Origin: JBBAFB01 sp041655595
Lineage (GTDB): Bacteria; Bacillota; DULZ01
NCBI GenBank assembly: GCA_041655595.1
Contig: JBBAFB010000064.1
Coordinates: 1 to 11,917 of the forward strand
DNA: 11,917 nt
Direction of reading: 5' to 3'
This document shows, piece by piece, positions 1 through 5,876 of the stretch. A model generated the notes under the pieces. That model did no database searches and was not told the origin of the DNA. It saw nothing but the letters and a program-made list of their open reading frames with translations. Position 1 is the stretch's first letter; every line of letters begins with the position of its first letter. Position numbers and translations under genes: made by a program.

Positions 1-33
1 GAAGGTTAAAAGTTTTCGGCCTTACGCTTTTTG

Positions 34-510
34 TTAAATTTGCATGAAAAAATAGACAACCATGATCGTTTCCGCAATGAGCTTTAATAATGTGCCTCCG
101 ATAAAACCGATTAAGGTGCCGAAGCCCACGTTGACAGCCTGTCGTACTTCCTTTCCTAACAGCATTTCTACTAATACTGCCCCTAAAAAAGGCCCCAGTA
201 TAATCCCTATTGGCCCCAAAAAAATTAAGCCGGGTATGGTGCCTAAAATGGCCCCCCAAGCGGATTGTTTGCTACCGCCGAATTTTCTGGTACCCAAAGC
301 AGAAGCAAAGAAATCAGTAGCAATGATCAGCAGCAGTGCTAGGGTTTGCAAAATGAAAAAGTTAGCATCTAAGCTACTAAAACCAGTCATAAATCCATAA
401 AGAAGCATACCGCCGTAAATTAGAGTTACACCGGGCAAGACGGGTATTATTGTGCCGATAAAACCGATCACAAAGAATACGATTGCTAAAATTAAAGCAA
501 TAAGTTCCAT
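34..510 (-). CDS. DUF456 family integral membrane protein
   Basis: This encodes a 158-residue, very hydrophobic protein. It matches the DUF456 pattern as I know it: an N-terminal membrane segment with a Gly-Pro turn (IPVLPG near residue 23), a central charged stretch with LGTRKFGGSKQSAWGA (about 72-87), then Gly-rich hydrophobic segments with GPIGIILGPFLGA (about 99-111) and a final helix at about 126-156. I expect four or so membrane-embedded segments. The family's function is unknown; the glycine-zipper-like segments suggest helix packing in the cytoplasmic membrane. The ATG start is supported by a GGAAGGAG ribosome site on the minus strand (complement of 518-525), seven bases upstream. It is transcribed away from the ATPase cluster and no partner gene lies beside it in the window. 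Family identification is fairly sure; the role is not known. Confidence 0.85.
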   Translation of the reverse strand: MELIALILAIVFFVIGFIGTIIPVLPGVTLIYGGMLLYGFMTGFSSLDANFFILQTLALLLIIATDFFASALGTRKFGGSKQSAWGAILGTIPGLIFLGPIGIILGPFLGAVLVEMLLGKEVRQAVNVGFGTLIGFIGGTLLKLIAETIMVVYFFMQI

Positions 511-552
511 CTAAAGACTCCTTCCAAAAGATAATTTCAGCATCTAAGACTG

Positions 553-558
553 ATTATA
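553..558 (-). promoter_or_regulatory. Possible -10 box for the DUF456 gene
   Basis: The minus strand reads TATAAT here, 43 bases ahead of the DUF456 start codon. No convincing -35 hexamer is seen at 16-18 bases upstream, so this is a weak call based on the -10 match and its position. Confidence 0.3.
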
Positions 559-567
559 ACTAAAATT

Positions 568-599
568 AAAGCCGCTTGCATTATTAATCGGGTGGCTTT
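568..599 (+). terminator. Stem-loop with T-rich tail in the divergent intergenic region
   Basis: AAAGCCGCTTG (568-578) can pair with CGGGTGGCTTT (589-599) through 11 pairs, three of them G-U. The loop is 10 bases and the right arm runs into a short T tract (597-601). No plus-strand gene ends upstream within the window, so if it is a terminator it would stop read-through towards the operon at 883, or be a leftover. It could instead be an incidental fold. Confidence 0.3.
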
Positions 600-673
600 T
601 TGTTGGATTTTAAGCTAATTGCCGATCAAAGGGCCGATATTACTGAGTTAAACAGGTTAGAGTAAAAAAGTTA

Positions 674-701
674 TTGACATATGCCCATAATGGGTTATAA
701 T
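674..701 (+). promoter_or_regulatory. Strong sigma-A type promoter of the DUF5320/DUF134/NifX/ATPase operon
   Basis: TTGACA (674-679) and TATAAT (696-701) are both perfect consensus hexamers separated by 16 bases. Transcription should begin near 708, giving a leader of about 175 nt before the first start codon at 883. No gene on this strand precedes it in the window. The spacer contains a perfect palindrome (listed separately), which makes repression or co-regulation at this promoter likely. Confidence 0.8.
684..694. promoter_or_regulatory. Palindromic operator-like site between -35 and -10
   Basis: CCCAT-A-ATGGG is a perfect inverted repeat with a one-base centre, lying wholly inside the promoter spacer. 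A dimeric regulator bound here would block RNA polymerase or reshape the spacer. The DUF134 protein encoded in the same operon is an obvious candidate binder, but that is inference. I found no second copy of this exact site in the window. Confidence 0.5.
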
Positions 702-882
702 AAAATCACAAGGACTTGAGTGGGGCCATTGGTAGGTTTTGTTTTTTCAGCGGGTTGCAAAGATGGTTTTTTAAAATGCTCACAACATTAAAACTTTCTA
801 TTTTGCCCGGGGTTAATCTGAAAAAACTAACAGCATTCCGGTGATCTCAGCTGACACTTTTTAAGTGAAAGGAGGAGTAAAG
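702..882 (+). other. Long untranslated leader ahead of the DUF5320 gene
   Basis: About 180 bases separate the promoter from the first start codon. I recognise no known riboswitch class here. A small hairpin, CACTT-TTT-AAGTG (855-867), sits directly before the ribosome site at 868-877. A 22-codon open frame (776-844) has no ribosome site and is not called as a gene. The region 511-864 otherwise holds only the DUF456 ribosome site, the stem-loop at 568-599 and the promoter. Confidence 0.4.
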
Positions 883-1197
883 ATGCCAGGAAGAGATGGA
901 ACCGGCCCGGTAGGAATGGGCATGGGTACAGGTAGAAGGTTGGGACCCTGTTTTGGGGGAGCCAATCTTGGTTATGGCCTAGGTTTTGGCGGCGGCCGCG
1001 GTCGAGGGGCCAGAATGGCTCGGGGGTTTGGTTTTGGCAGAGGCATGGGCTATGGAATGGGTTATGGAATGGGTTATGGAGTAGCCCCTCAAGCTGTGCC
1101 TGTTGTTACAAAAACCCAGCAAGAGCTACTTACGGAGCAGAAAGCTTTTCTCCAAGAAAGATTGGCAGAAATAGAGGCCCTATTAGAGGAAAAATAA
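883..1197 (+). CDS. DUF5320 family Gly/Met-rich small protein
   Basis: This is a 104-residue protein opening with MPGRDGTGPVGMGMGTGRR, the usual start of DUF5320 proteins, which often neighbour DUF134 and NifX/Mrp genes. Residues 1-67 are Gly, Arg, Met and Tyr rich, including three tandem MGYG units encoded by three 12-bp DNA repeats (1045-1080). Residues 77-104 form a Gln/Glu/Leu-rich helix likely to coil (ELLTEQKAFLQERLAEIEALL). There is one cysteine. A GTG at 865 is in frame, but ATG 883 is preferred: AAAGGAGGAG (868-877) sits seven bases upstream and the family signature begins there. Function is not established; the disordered front plus helix suggests an oligomerising or scaffold protein for the cluster. 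It is the first gene of the operon. Confidence 0.85.
   Translation: MPGRDGTGPVGMGMGTGRRLGPCFGGANLGYGLGFGGGRGRGARMARGFGFGRGMGYGMGYGMGYGVAPQAVPVVTKTQQELLTEQKAFLQERLAEIEALLEEK
1045..1080 (+). repeat. Three 12-bp tandem repeats inside the DUF5320 gene
   Basis: The unit ATGGGYTATGGA occurs three times back to back, encoding three MGYG units. The last two copies are identical and the first differs by one base. Such a repeat can change copy number by slippage without breaking the frame. Confidence 0.9.
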
Positions 1198-1208
1198 CTA
1201 ATTAGGGG

Positions 1209-1256
1209 AATAGTAAAAGTAACAGTAAACAGCTCAATACTGTTGCTTTTACTGTT
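1209..1256 (+). other. Long intercistronic hairpin between the DUF5320 and DUF134 genes
   Basis: Positions 1209-1227 pair with 1238-1256 over 19 consecutive base pairs, two of them U-G, with a 10-base loop (1228-1237). The core is AGTAAAAGTAACAGTA against TACTGTTGCTTTTACT. No T tract follows, so it is not a standard terminator. The right arm ends three bases before the DUF134 ribosome site (1259-1267). It may set the 3' end or stability of the DUF5320 message, or tune expression of the downstream genes. Confidence 0.6.
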
Positions 1257-1274
1257 ATAGGGGGTGAATTGCCC

Positions 1275-1853
1275 TTGGCAAGGCCGAGAAAATGGAGAAA
1301 AGTATGCAGTCTGCCGGATAGCAATCGCTTCGGTCCTTTGGATGTTCCGACCGATCCGGAGCAGTTGGTTTTAATGACAGTTGATGAATACGAAACCCTT
1401 CGTTTAATTGACTTGGTTGGTCTGACTCAGGAGGAATGTTCCGAGCGGATGCATATTGCTCGTACAACCGTACAAAGAATATACAGCGATGCCAGGAGAA
1501 AGGTTGCAGAATCCTTGATTGAAGGAAAGCTGTTAAAGATTGAAGGTGGCGATTACCAGCTTTGCGAAGGTGACGGCAGTGATAATTTTTGCGGCAGTGA
1601 GTATTGCTTAAGGCGGGGACAGGATGATGAATTAGGATTTGGGAGGGAGCAAGGTATGGGTTTAGGCAGAGGTCAAGGAGCAGGTCAAGGCCGGGGTCAA
1701 GGCAGGGGACAAGGTGCCGACCAGGGACGCGGCGCAGGTAGAGGACAGGGGAGAGGTCAAGGTGCCGGGCAGGGTCGGGGCCAAGGCAGGGGGCAAGGTG
1801 CCGGCCAGGGCAGAGGGCCGGGTAACGGACAAGGCAGGGGGCAAGGGCTTTGA
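1275..1853 (+). CDS. DUF134 helix-turn-helix protein with Gly-Gln-Arg repeat tail
   Basis: This encodes 192 residues. The front matches DUF134: MARPRKWRKVCSLPDSNRFGPL, then a sigma-70 region 4-like helix-turn-helix (about 39-80, with LVGLTQEECSERMHIARTTVQRIY split across the two helices), then KLLKIEGGDYQLC. Cysteines at about 11, 55, 97, 106 and 111 could bind metal. From about residue 121 the protein is a low-complexity GQGRGQG tail of some 70 residues, well beyond the roughly 100-residue core. The start is TTG 1275, seven bases after AGGGGGTGA (1259-1267). The in-frame TTG at 1269 is too close to that site and would add two residues before the conserved MARPRKW. It is probably a DNA-binding regulator of this operon (inference from fold and context). 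Confidence 0.85.
   Translation: MARPRKWRKVCSLPDSNRFGPLDVPTDPEQLVLMTVDEYETLRLIDLVGLTQEECSERMHIARTTVQRIYSDARRKVAESLIEGKLLKIEGGDYQLCEGDGSDNFCGSEYCLRRGQDDELGFGREQGMGLGRGQGAGQGRGQGRGQGADQGRGAGRGQGRGQGAGQGRGQGRGQGAGQGRGPGNGQGRGQGL
1665..1817 (+). repeat. Internal 84-bp-offset duplication encoding the Gly-Gln-Arg tail
   Basis: A 23-codon segment at 1665-1733 recurs at 1749-1817 with 22 of 23 residues identical (one Asp becomes Gly). The copies begin GRGQGAGQGRGQG. Shorter GQG/GRG periodicity runs through the rest, up to the stop codon. The DNA copies differ at several third positions, so the duplication is not very recent. Confidence 0.75.
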
Positions 1854-1924
1854 GGAAAGGTGAATTGAAATAATCTTGGACCAGCTTCGGTAAATAATTT
1901 TTTAATTGATAAAGGAGGATTTAT

Positions 1925-2287
1925 ATGCGGATAGTTATTCCGGTAGACGAACAATCTTTGGAATCAAATGTTAGTAAAAATTTTGCAAGGGCCGCTAATT
2001 TTCTAATTTTTGATACAGAAAGCAAGGAAGCCAATTTTTTTGACAATGCTGCGGCTGCAAGCAGCGGCGGTGCAGGTATCAAAGCGGCCCAGTTCGTAAT
2101 TGATCAAAAGGCCACTGTTGCCTTGGCACCCCGTCTAGGTGGAAATGCAGAAGAAGTGCTAAAGGGGGCAGATATCAAGCTTTATAAAACGGAGCCGGGG
2201 ACTGCCCAAGCCAATCTGGATAGTTTTCTTGATGGCAAACTGGATTCATTAACTGAAACGCATGGAGGGTTTCACCACGGAGGTTGA
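1925..2287 (+). CDS. NifX/NifB C-terminal-like (dinitrogenase FeMo-cofactor family) protein
   Basis: A 120-residue single-domain protein of the family that includes NifX, NafY, the NifB C-terminus and the Mo/Cu-binding orange protein ORP. It starts MRIVIPVDEQSLESNVSKNFARAANFLIFD, has SSGGAGIKAAQFVID in the middle (about 46-60) and a LGGNAEEVLKGADIKLYK stretch (about 71-88), all in the expected order. It ends in a His/Gly-rich tail (HGGFHHGG), a plausible metal-binding site. Family members bind metal clusters or cofactors in the cytoplasm. No nitrogenase genes are in the window, so a role outside nitrogen fixation is more likely. The ATG follows AAAGGAGGAT (1911-1920) by four bases. The next gene begins five bases after its stop codon. 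Confidence 0.85.
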   Translation: MRIVIPVDEQSLESNVSKNFARAANFLIFDTESKEANFFDNAAAASSGGAGIKAAQFVIDQKATVALAPRLGGNAEEVLKGADIKLYKTEPGTAQANLDSFLDGKLDSLTETHGGFHHGG

Positions 2288-2291
2288 TAGC

Positions 2292-3146
2292 ATGAAGATA
2301 GCTGTGCTCAGCGGGAAGGGGGGTACCGGGAAAACCCTGGTATCTGTAAATTTGGCAGCGGTAGCTGAAAAGGCGAACTATCTTGATTGTGATGTGGAAG
2401 AACCCAATGGCCACTTGTTTTTCAAACCGGTAAATGTGGATACAAAAGAAGTTACGGTCAAAATACCGGTGGTTGATCAGGAGAAATGTACCGGCTGCAA
2501 AATATGTGTAGATTTTTGTCGTTTTAATGCTTTAGCATATACAACTGAATTAGTTGTTTTTGAAGATATTTGTCATTCCTGCGGGGGCTGTACCTTGCTA
2601 TGTCCGGAGCAGGCCTTTACTGAAAAGGATCGGGTTATCGGTAAAATTGAAAAGGGCCATTCTGAAAATGTTGCTATTTTCAGCGGCATTTTAAAAATTG
2701 GCGTGCCGACCGGTGTGCCCATTATTGCCGAGCTTTTGCAGGAGCAAACTACTGCCGACGAAATAACGGTGATTGATTGCCCTCCGGGTAGTGCCTGTAT
2801 TGTGATGGAAAGTATTAAGGATGCCGACTATTGTGTCTTGGTGGCGGAGCCTACCTTATTTGGGGTTCACAATTTAGAAATGGTCTATGATTTGGTGAAG
2901 CTTTTCAATAAACCTCACGGAGTCTTGCTGAATAAATGTTTTGGGGGCAAGAATCCCTCCGAGGAATTTTGTTCGGAAAAGGATATCAAGATTCTCGGCA
3001 GAATACCTTTTGATTTTGAATTGGGCAAGCTCAATGCAGATGCTAAAATTGTTGCCAGGGAAAGCGATCGGTACCATCGGTTATTTGTTGAAATCTTAGC
3101 GGAGATAGTCAAGGAGGTGCGGCATGAAGCAACTTTTGATTCTTAG
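2292..3146 (+). CDS. MinD/Mrp-type ATPase with inserted 2x[4Fe-4S] ferredoxin domain (first copy)
   Basis: This is a 284-residue SIMIBI P-loop ATPase. The deviant Walker A GKGGTGKT lies at residues 8-15, DCDVEEPN at about 32-39, and the switch-II region DCPPGSAC at about 162-169. Between them is a bacterial ferredoxin insert with two Cx2Cx2Cx3C motifs: Cys66/69/72/76 and Cys94/97/100/104. Relatives are the ORP-complex ATPases of Desulfovibrio and Fe-S scaffold ATPases of the Mrp/NBP35 type; the role is probably ATP-driven handling of Fe-S or metal clusters, or partner proteins, in the cytoplasm. ATG 2292 is chosen because GGAGGT (2279-2284) is seven bases upstream and homologues start MKIAVLSGKGG. 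An in-frame ATG at 2262 would overlap the NifX-like gene. Its 3' end overlaps the second ATPase gene by 23 bases, implying coupled translation. Confidence 0.9.
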   Translation: MKIAVLSGKGGTGKTLVSVNLAAVAEKANYLDCDVEEPNGHLFFKPVNVDTKEVTVKIPVVDQEKCTGCKICVDFCRFNALAYTTELVVFEDICHSCGGCTLLCPEQAFTEKDRVIGKIEKGHSENVAIFSGILKIGVPTGVPIIAELLQEQTTADEITVIDCPPGSACIVMESIKDADYCVLVAEPTLFGVHNLEMVYDLVKLFNKPHGVLLNKCFGGKNPSEEFCSEKDIKILGRIPFDFELGKLNADAKIVARESDRYHRLFVEILAEIVKEVRHEATFDS

Positions 3147-3984
3147 CGGCAAAGGAGGAACTGGTAAAACTACTGTTGCTAGTGCTTTTATCAAATTGGC
3201 TACTGTTAAGGCCTATGCCGATTGTGACGTAGATGCACCTAATTTACATTTAACTATGGGTGAGCTGCCCGAGCCTCTTACCCGAGCTTATTATGGTCTG
3301 GACAAGGCAGTTATTGATACGGAGCTTTGTACGGGATGTGATTTGTGTAGGGTTCATTGTCGTTTTGATGCCATTAATGTCAATGATTATTATGAAGTAG
3401 ACTTTTTTGCTTGCGAAGGCTGTGCTGTTTGCGCGGAAATATGCCCTGTGGAAGCCATTGCAATGGTACCTGCTGTCGCCGGCGAACTAATGCTTTATAA
3501 AGGGGATTCGGTTTTTTCTACTGCTAGGCTAAAAATGGGCAGCGGGAATTCCGGCTTATTGGTTACGGATGTAAAAAAACAACTGACGGAAGCTGCGCCC
3601 AATGTAGAATACGCAATCATAGATGGTTCGCCGGGAATTGGCTGCCCGGTAATTGCCTCCCTTAGTGGGGTGGATTTGGTTTTGATTGTCGCAGAGCCCT
3701 CTTTGTCCGGTATTAGCGATATGGAGAGAATTATTAAAACCGCTAGGGGTTTTCTGGTTGATGTGGCTATTTGTATCAACAAATTTGATACAAATTTAGC
3801 TAACACAGCCAGGATAGAGGAATACGCCAGGGAAAAAGACTTGACCCTAGTGGGGAAAATACCCTATGATCAAAAAGCGGTAACGGCAATTAATGAAGGT
3901 AAAACTATTGTTGAGGTGGATAGCCTCGCAGGTGAAGCGGTAAAAGGAGTATTTGACAGAACGATGGAGTTGCTGCTGGGCTAA
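3124..3984 (+). CDS. MinD/Mrp-type ATPase with inserted 2x[4Fe-4S] ferredoxin domain (second copy)
   Basis: This 286-residue protein has the same architecture as its upstream neighbour: Walker A GKGGTGKT at residues 9-16, DCDVDAPN at about 33-40, ferredoxin cysteines 69/72/75/79 and 97/100/103/107, and a DGSPGIGC switch-II motif near 167-174. The sequences are clearly paralogous but well diverged, so the pair probably works as a heterodimer, as these ATPases dimerise across the P loop (family knowledge). The start ATG at 3124 follows AAGGAGGTG (3111-3119), which lies inside the preceding gene. It is the last gene of the operon; no clear terminator follows, only a weak AT hairpin at 3983-4000. 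Confidence 0.9.
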   Translation: MKQLLILSGKGGTGKTTVASAFIKLATVKAYADCDVDAPNLHLTMGELPEPLTRAYYGLDKAVIDTELCTGCDLCRVHCRFDAINVNDYYEVDFFACEGCAVCAEICPVEAIAMVPAVAGELMLYKGDSVFSTARLKMGSGNSGLLVTDVKKQLTEAAPNVEYAIIDGSPGIGCPVIASLSGVDLVLIVAEPSLSGISDMERIIKTARGFLVDVAICINKFDTNLANTARIEEYAREKDLTLVGKIPYDQKAVTAINEGKTIVEVDSLAGEAVKGVFDRTMELLLG

Positions 3985-4033
3985 TTTTGGTTGGAAAATT
4001 GGAAAAGTTAGATGTGATTCTGTTTGTTTTTTA

Positions 4034-4089
4034 AGTGGAAAGTGGAAGGTAGAAGGTAGAAGGTAGAAGGTAGAAAGTAGAAAATAGAA
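4034..4089 (+). repeat. Heptanucleotide tandem array, eight units (GGTAGAA type)
   Basis: Eight 7-bp units in perfect register: two AGTGGAA, four GGTAGAA, one AGTAGAA and one AATAGAA, followed by a run of A. It lies in the 243-bp gap after the second ATPase gene. The variant units at both ends and identical units in the centre fit slippage-driven growth. The same heptamer family occurs in the opposite orientation at 7351-7392. The rest of the gap (4090-4214) shows no gene or clear promoter. Confidence 0.95.
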
Positions 4090-4227
4090 AAAAACAATGA
4101 TTAAGCTGGAGAATAGTTTATGTATCGCTTGGTATGAGGGTTAAATGGAATTCCCTGCAAATGTCACCCTGATTGCAGCGAAGGGGTTTGCGGGAACAGA
4201 TGTAACTTGGCCATAAGGGGGAAAAGG

Positions 4228-4821
4228 ATGAATCCTAGGGCAGAAAAAATTTTTAACGGGATAGCTCCCATTTACAGGCTGTTTTTTAATTTTCAAGTAA
4301 AATATTATCAAAAGATTTTGACAGAGGCGGAAGCCCGGTTCAGCCCACTTCAATACAAAACCGTAGTTGATGTTGGTTGTGGTACCGGTGCTCTTTGTTA
4401 TGTCTTGAATTCCTTTGGCATGGATGTCACCGGGGTTGATCAGGCTGCCAAAATGTTGGCGATTGCGGATAAAAAGCTTCAGGACACTCCCACAAAATTA
4501 ATCTTAGCCAGCGCTTTAGAGCCCATACCTTTACCGGATAAAAACTTCGACGTAGCTATTTCTTCCTATACTATTCATGGTATGAAAAAAGAAGAGCGCA
4601 AACAAATGTACCGGGAGATGGCAAGGCTTGCAAAGTATTTGGTTATCTTCCATGACTACAATGAAAAGAGATCCTTAGTCAGCGACATTTTGGAGACCTT
4701 AGAGGGCGGTAATTATTTTGACTTCATCAGTAATCCGAAAGGAGAAATGGAGGAATACTTTCAGGAGGTCCATGTCTTGCCGGTGGGAAGCAAAGCGGCC
4801 TGGTATGTTTGTATTCCTTGA
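4228..4821 (+). CDS. Class I SAM-dependent methyltransferase (UbiE/Methyltransf_11-like)
   Basis: A 197-residue protein with the Rossmann methyltransferase motifs in order: motif I VVDVGCGTGALC (about 46-57), an acidic residue at the end of strand 2 that should hold the SAM ribose (GVDQ, Asp71), a LPLPDKNFDVAISSY-type segment (about 100-114), and a later YLVIFHDYN strand. The substrate cannot be told from sequence; the UbiE-like layout allows small molecules or lipids. The ATG start follows AAGGGGGA (4215-4222) by five bases; an in-frame TTG at 4207 lies upstream of that site and is rejected. It stands alone between the heptamer array and the hemolysin III gene; no promoter was convincing. 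Link to the ATPase cluster is possible but unproven. Confidence 0.85.
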   Translation: MNPRAEKIFNGIAPIYRLFFNFQVKYYQKILTEAEARFSPLQYKTVVDVGCGTGALCYVLNSFGMDVTGVDQAAKMLAIADKKLQDTPTKLILASALEPIPLPDKNFDVAISSYTIHGMKKEERKQMYREMARLAKYLVIFHDYNEKRSLVSDILETLEGGNYFDFISNPKGEMEEYFQEVHVLPVGSKAAWYVCIP

Positions 4822-4892
4822 AAAGGTATTCCAGTTAATGGGGATATTATGTTAACTTGTATCGGTTGTAAAAAAACCTAAATTAAACTGTT

Positions 4893-4921
4893 TTGGTACT
4901 TTTATATTTACGGGGTATAAT
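4893..4921 (+). promoter_or_regulatory. Sigma-A type promoter for the hemolysin III family gene
   Basis: TTGGTA (4893-4898, four of six consensus bases) and TATAAT (4916-4921, perfect) are separated by 17 bases. Transcription should begin near 4928, giving a leader of about 127 nt. Confidence 0.6.
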
Positions 4922-4927
4922 ATAACT

Positions 4928-5028
4928 GGGAGGCGGGAAGTTGCTTCCCTAGCTGATCACTATAAAAATCAGCTTGTGCAGTTTTGAGGGTAATCTGTGG
5001 GGCACTAATATGTCCGAGGCAGAATATT
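4928..5028 (+). ncRNA. Structured 5' leader of the hemolysin III family gene (candidate regulatory RNA)
   Basis: Three stem-loops can be drawn. First, GGGAAG (4935-4940) pairs with CTTCCC (4944-4949); GGGAGGC (4928-4934) can instead pair with 4943-4949, so the two forms exclude each other. Second, AGCTGAT (4951-4957) pairs with ATCAGCT (4968-4974). Third, TCTG (4994-4997) pairs with CAGA (5020-5023), enclosing GGGCA (5000-5004) with TGTCC (5011-5015). I could not match it to a known riboswitch class. It may be a cis-acting element or simply a folded leader. Confidence 0.35.
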
Positions 5029-5054
5029 GATGAATTCGGAATAGGGGTGTAAAG

Positions 5055-5702
5055 TTGAAAGCTTGCCGTTTAAAAGAGCCCGTAAATGCGTTAACTCATT
5101 TCTCATTTTTCCTGGCCGGAATAGTGGGCTTGGTTTTATTGATTTTATATTCAAGGGGGAGCATTTCCAAGATCGTTACCATGAGTATTTTTGGAACTAG
5201 TGTTATTATATTGTATGGTGCAAGTACCCTTTATCATTGGCTGAAAACCACACCTAAGCGGGAATATATCTTAAGAAAAATTGATCATGGAGCTATTTTC
5301 GTGTTAATTGCCGGCACCTACACCCCAATTCTTTATTACGGGCTGGAAGGTGCTTGGCGTTGGGTTACCTTGGGGGTTATTTGGACGGCGGCTCTTGTAG
5401 GAGTAAGTTTGAAAATTGCCTTAAGGCAAATGCCCCGGACCCTATCCACGGTATTTTATGTCACCTTGGGTTGGATGGCCGTGATTCCATTTTTTAAATT
5501 TATCGGGGTTTTTCCCACGGGAGCACTAACTCTTTTATTAGCCGGCGGGTTGGTTTACACCCTAGGGGGAATTATCTACGCTACTAAAATTTTCGATTTT
5601 TTTCCTAAAAGATTTGGTTTCCATGAGGTATTCCACTTATTTGTGATGGGGGGAACCCTTCTTCATTACTTGATGATTGGTATTTATATCATACCCATCT
5701 AG
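5055..5702 (+). CDS. Hemolysin III / PAQR-like integral membrane protein
   Basis: This encodes 215 residues with about seven membrane helices, the normal length of the bacterial hemolysin III (YqfA/TIGR01065) family. The signatures are present: EPVNALTHF near the N-terminus (8-16), STLYHW with His61, DHGAIFVLIAGTYTP (77-91) and HEVFHLFVMGGTLLHY (190-205) with His190, His194 and His204. In PAQR proteins the equivalent His and Asp residues bind zinc and are linked to hydrolase activity; a hydrolase role here is inference, and true haemolytic activity is unproven for most members. The start is TTG 5055, five bases after GGGGTG (5044-5049), and fits the family N-terminus. It is a single-gene unit with its own promoter and a folded leader. 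Confidence 0.9.
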   Translation: MKACRLKEPVNALTHFSFFLAGIVGLVLLILYSRGSISKIVTMSIFGTSVIILYGASTLYHWLKTTPKREYILRKIDHGAIFVLIAGTYTPILYYGLEGAWRWVTLGVIWTAALVGVSLKIALRQMPRTLSTVFYVTLGWMAVIPFFKFIGVFPTGALTLLLAGGLVYTLGGIIYATKIFDFFPKRFGFHEVFHLFVMGGTLLHYLMIGIYIIPI

Positions 5703-5703
5703 T

Positions 5704-5716
5704 GGCGGTGTCCGCC
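5704..5716 (+). other. GC-rich hairpin just after the hemolysin III stop codon
   Basis: GGCGG-TGT-CCGCC forms a tight stem one base after the stop codon. The nearest T run (5739-5744) is too far away for a classic terminator. It could protect the message end or pause polymerase. Confidence 0.4.
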
Positions 5717-5784
5717 GATGTAGTATAGGGTAACCCGATTTTTTGGCAGCGGCAATAGCGGGATGTTTTTTGGGCATCTCTACT

Positions 5785-5814
5785 TGGTATTAATTATCCG
5801 GTTGATACCATTTT
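5785..5814 (+). terminator. Possible terminator between the hemolysin III gene and deoC
   Basis: TGGTATTAA (5785-5793) pairs with TTGATACCA (5802-5810) through nine pairs with one G-U, an eight-base loop, and TTTT directly after. The stem is AT-rich and the T tract short, so it would be a weak terminator. No promoter for deoC was recognised in the remaining 60 bases. Confidence 0.35.
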
Positions 5815-5876
5815 CAGAGGGCCTTCTTGTTGTTTTTAGGATTTGTCAACCATGACAGAGTCAGGAGGGATTGTAT

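Noticed and set aside
62..400. Plus-strand open frame of 112 codons opposite the DUF456 gene
   Set aside because: It is the antisense of a clear membrane-protein gene, has no ribosome site and encodes a Lys/Pro-rich sequence with no family resemblance.
776..844. 22-codon open frame in the DUF5320 leader, considered as a leader peptide
   Set aside because: No ribosome site precedes the ATG, there is no run of regulatory codons, and it does not overlap a terminator or anti-terminator fold.
1662..1954. Minus-strand Pro/Cys- and Thr/Leu-rich open frames opposite the DUF134 tail
   Set aside because: They arise from the GC-rich repeat encoding GQGRGQG; the apparent PCPLP repeats are an artefact of reading it backwards.
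3983..4000. AATTTT/AAAATT hairpin as terminator of the ATPase operon
   Set aside because: The stem is six A-T pairs only, with no T tract after it; too weak to call.
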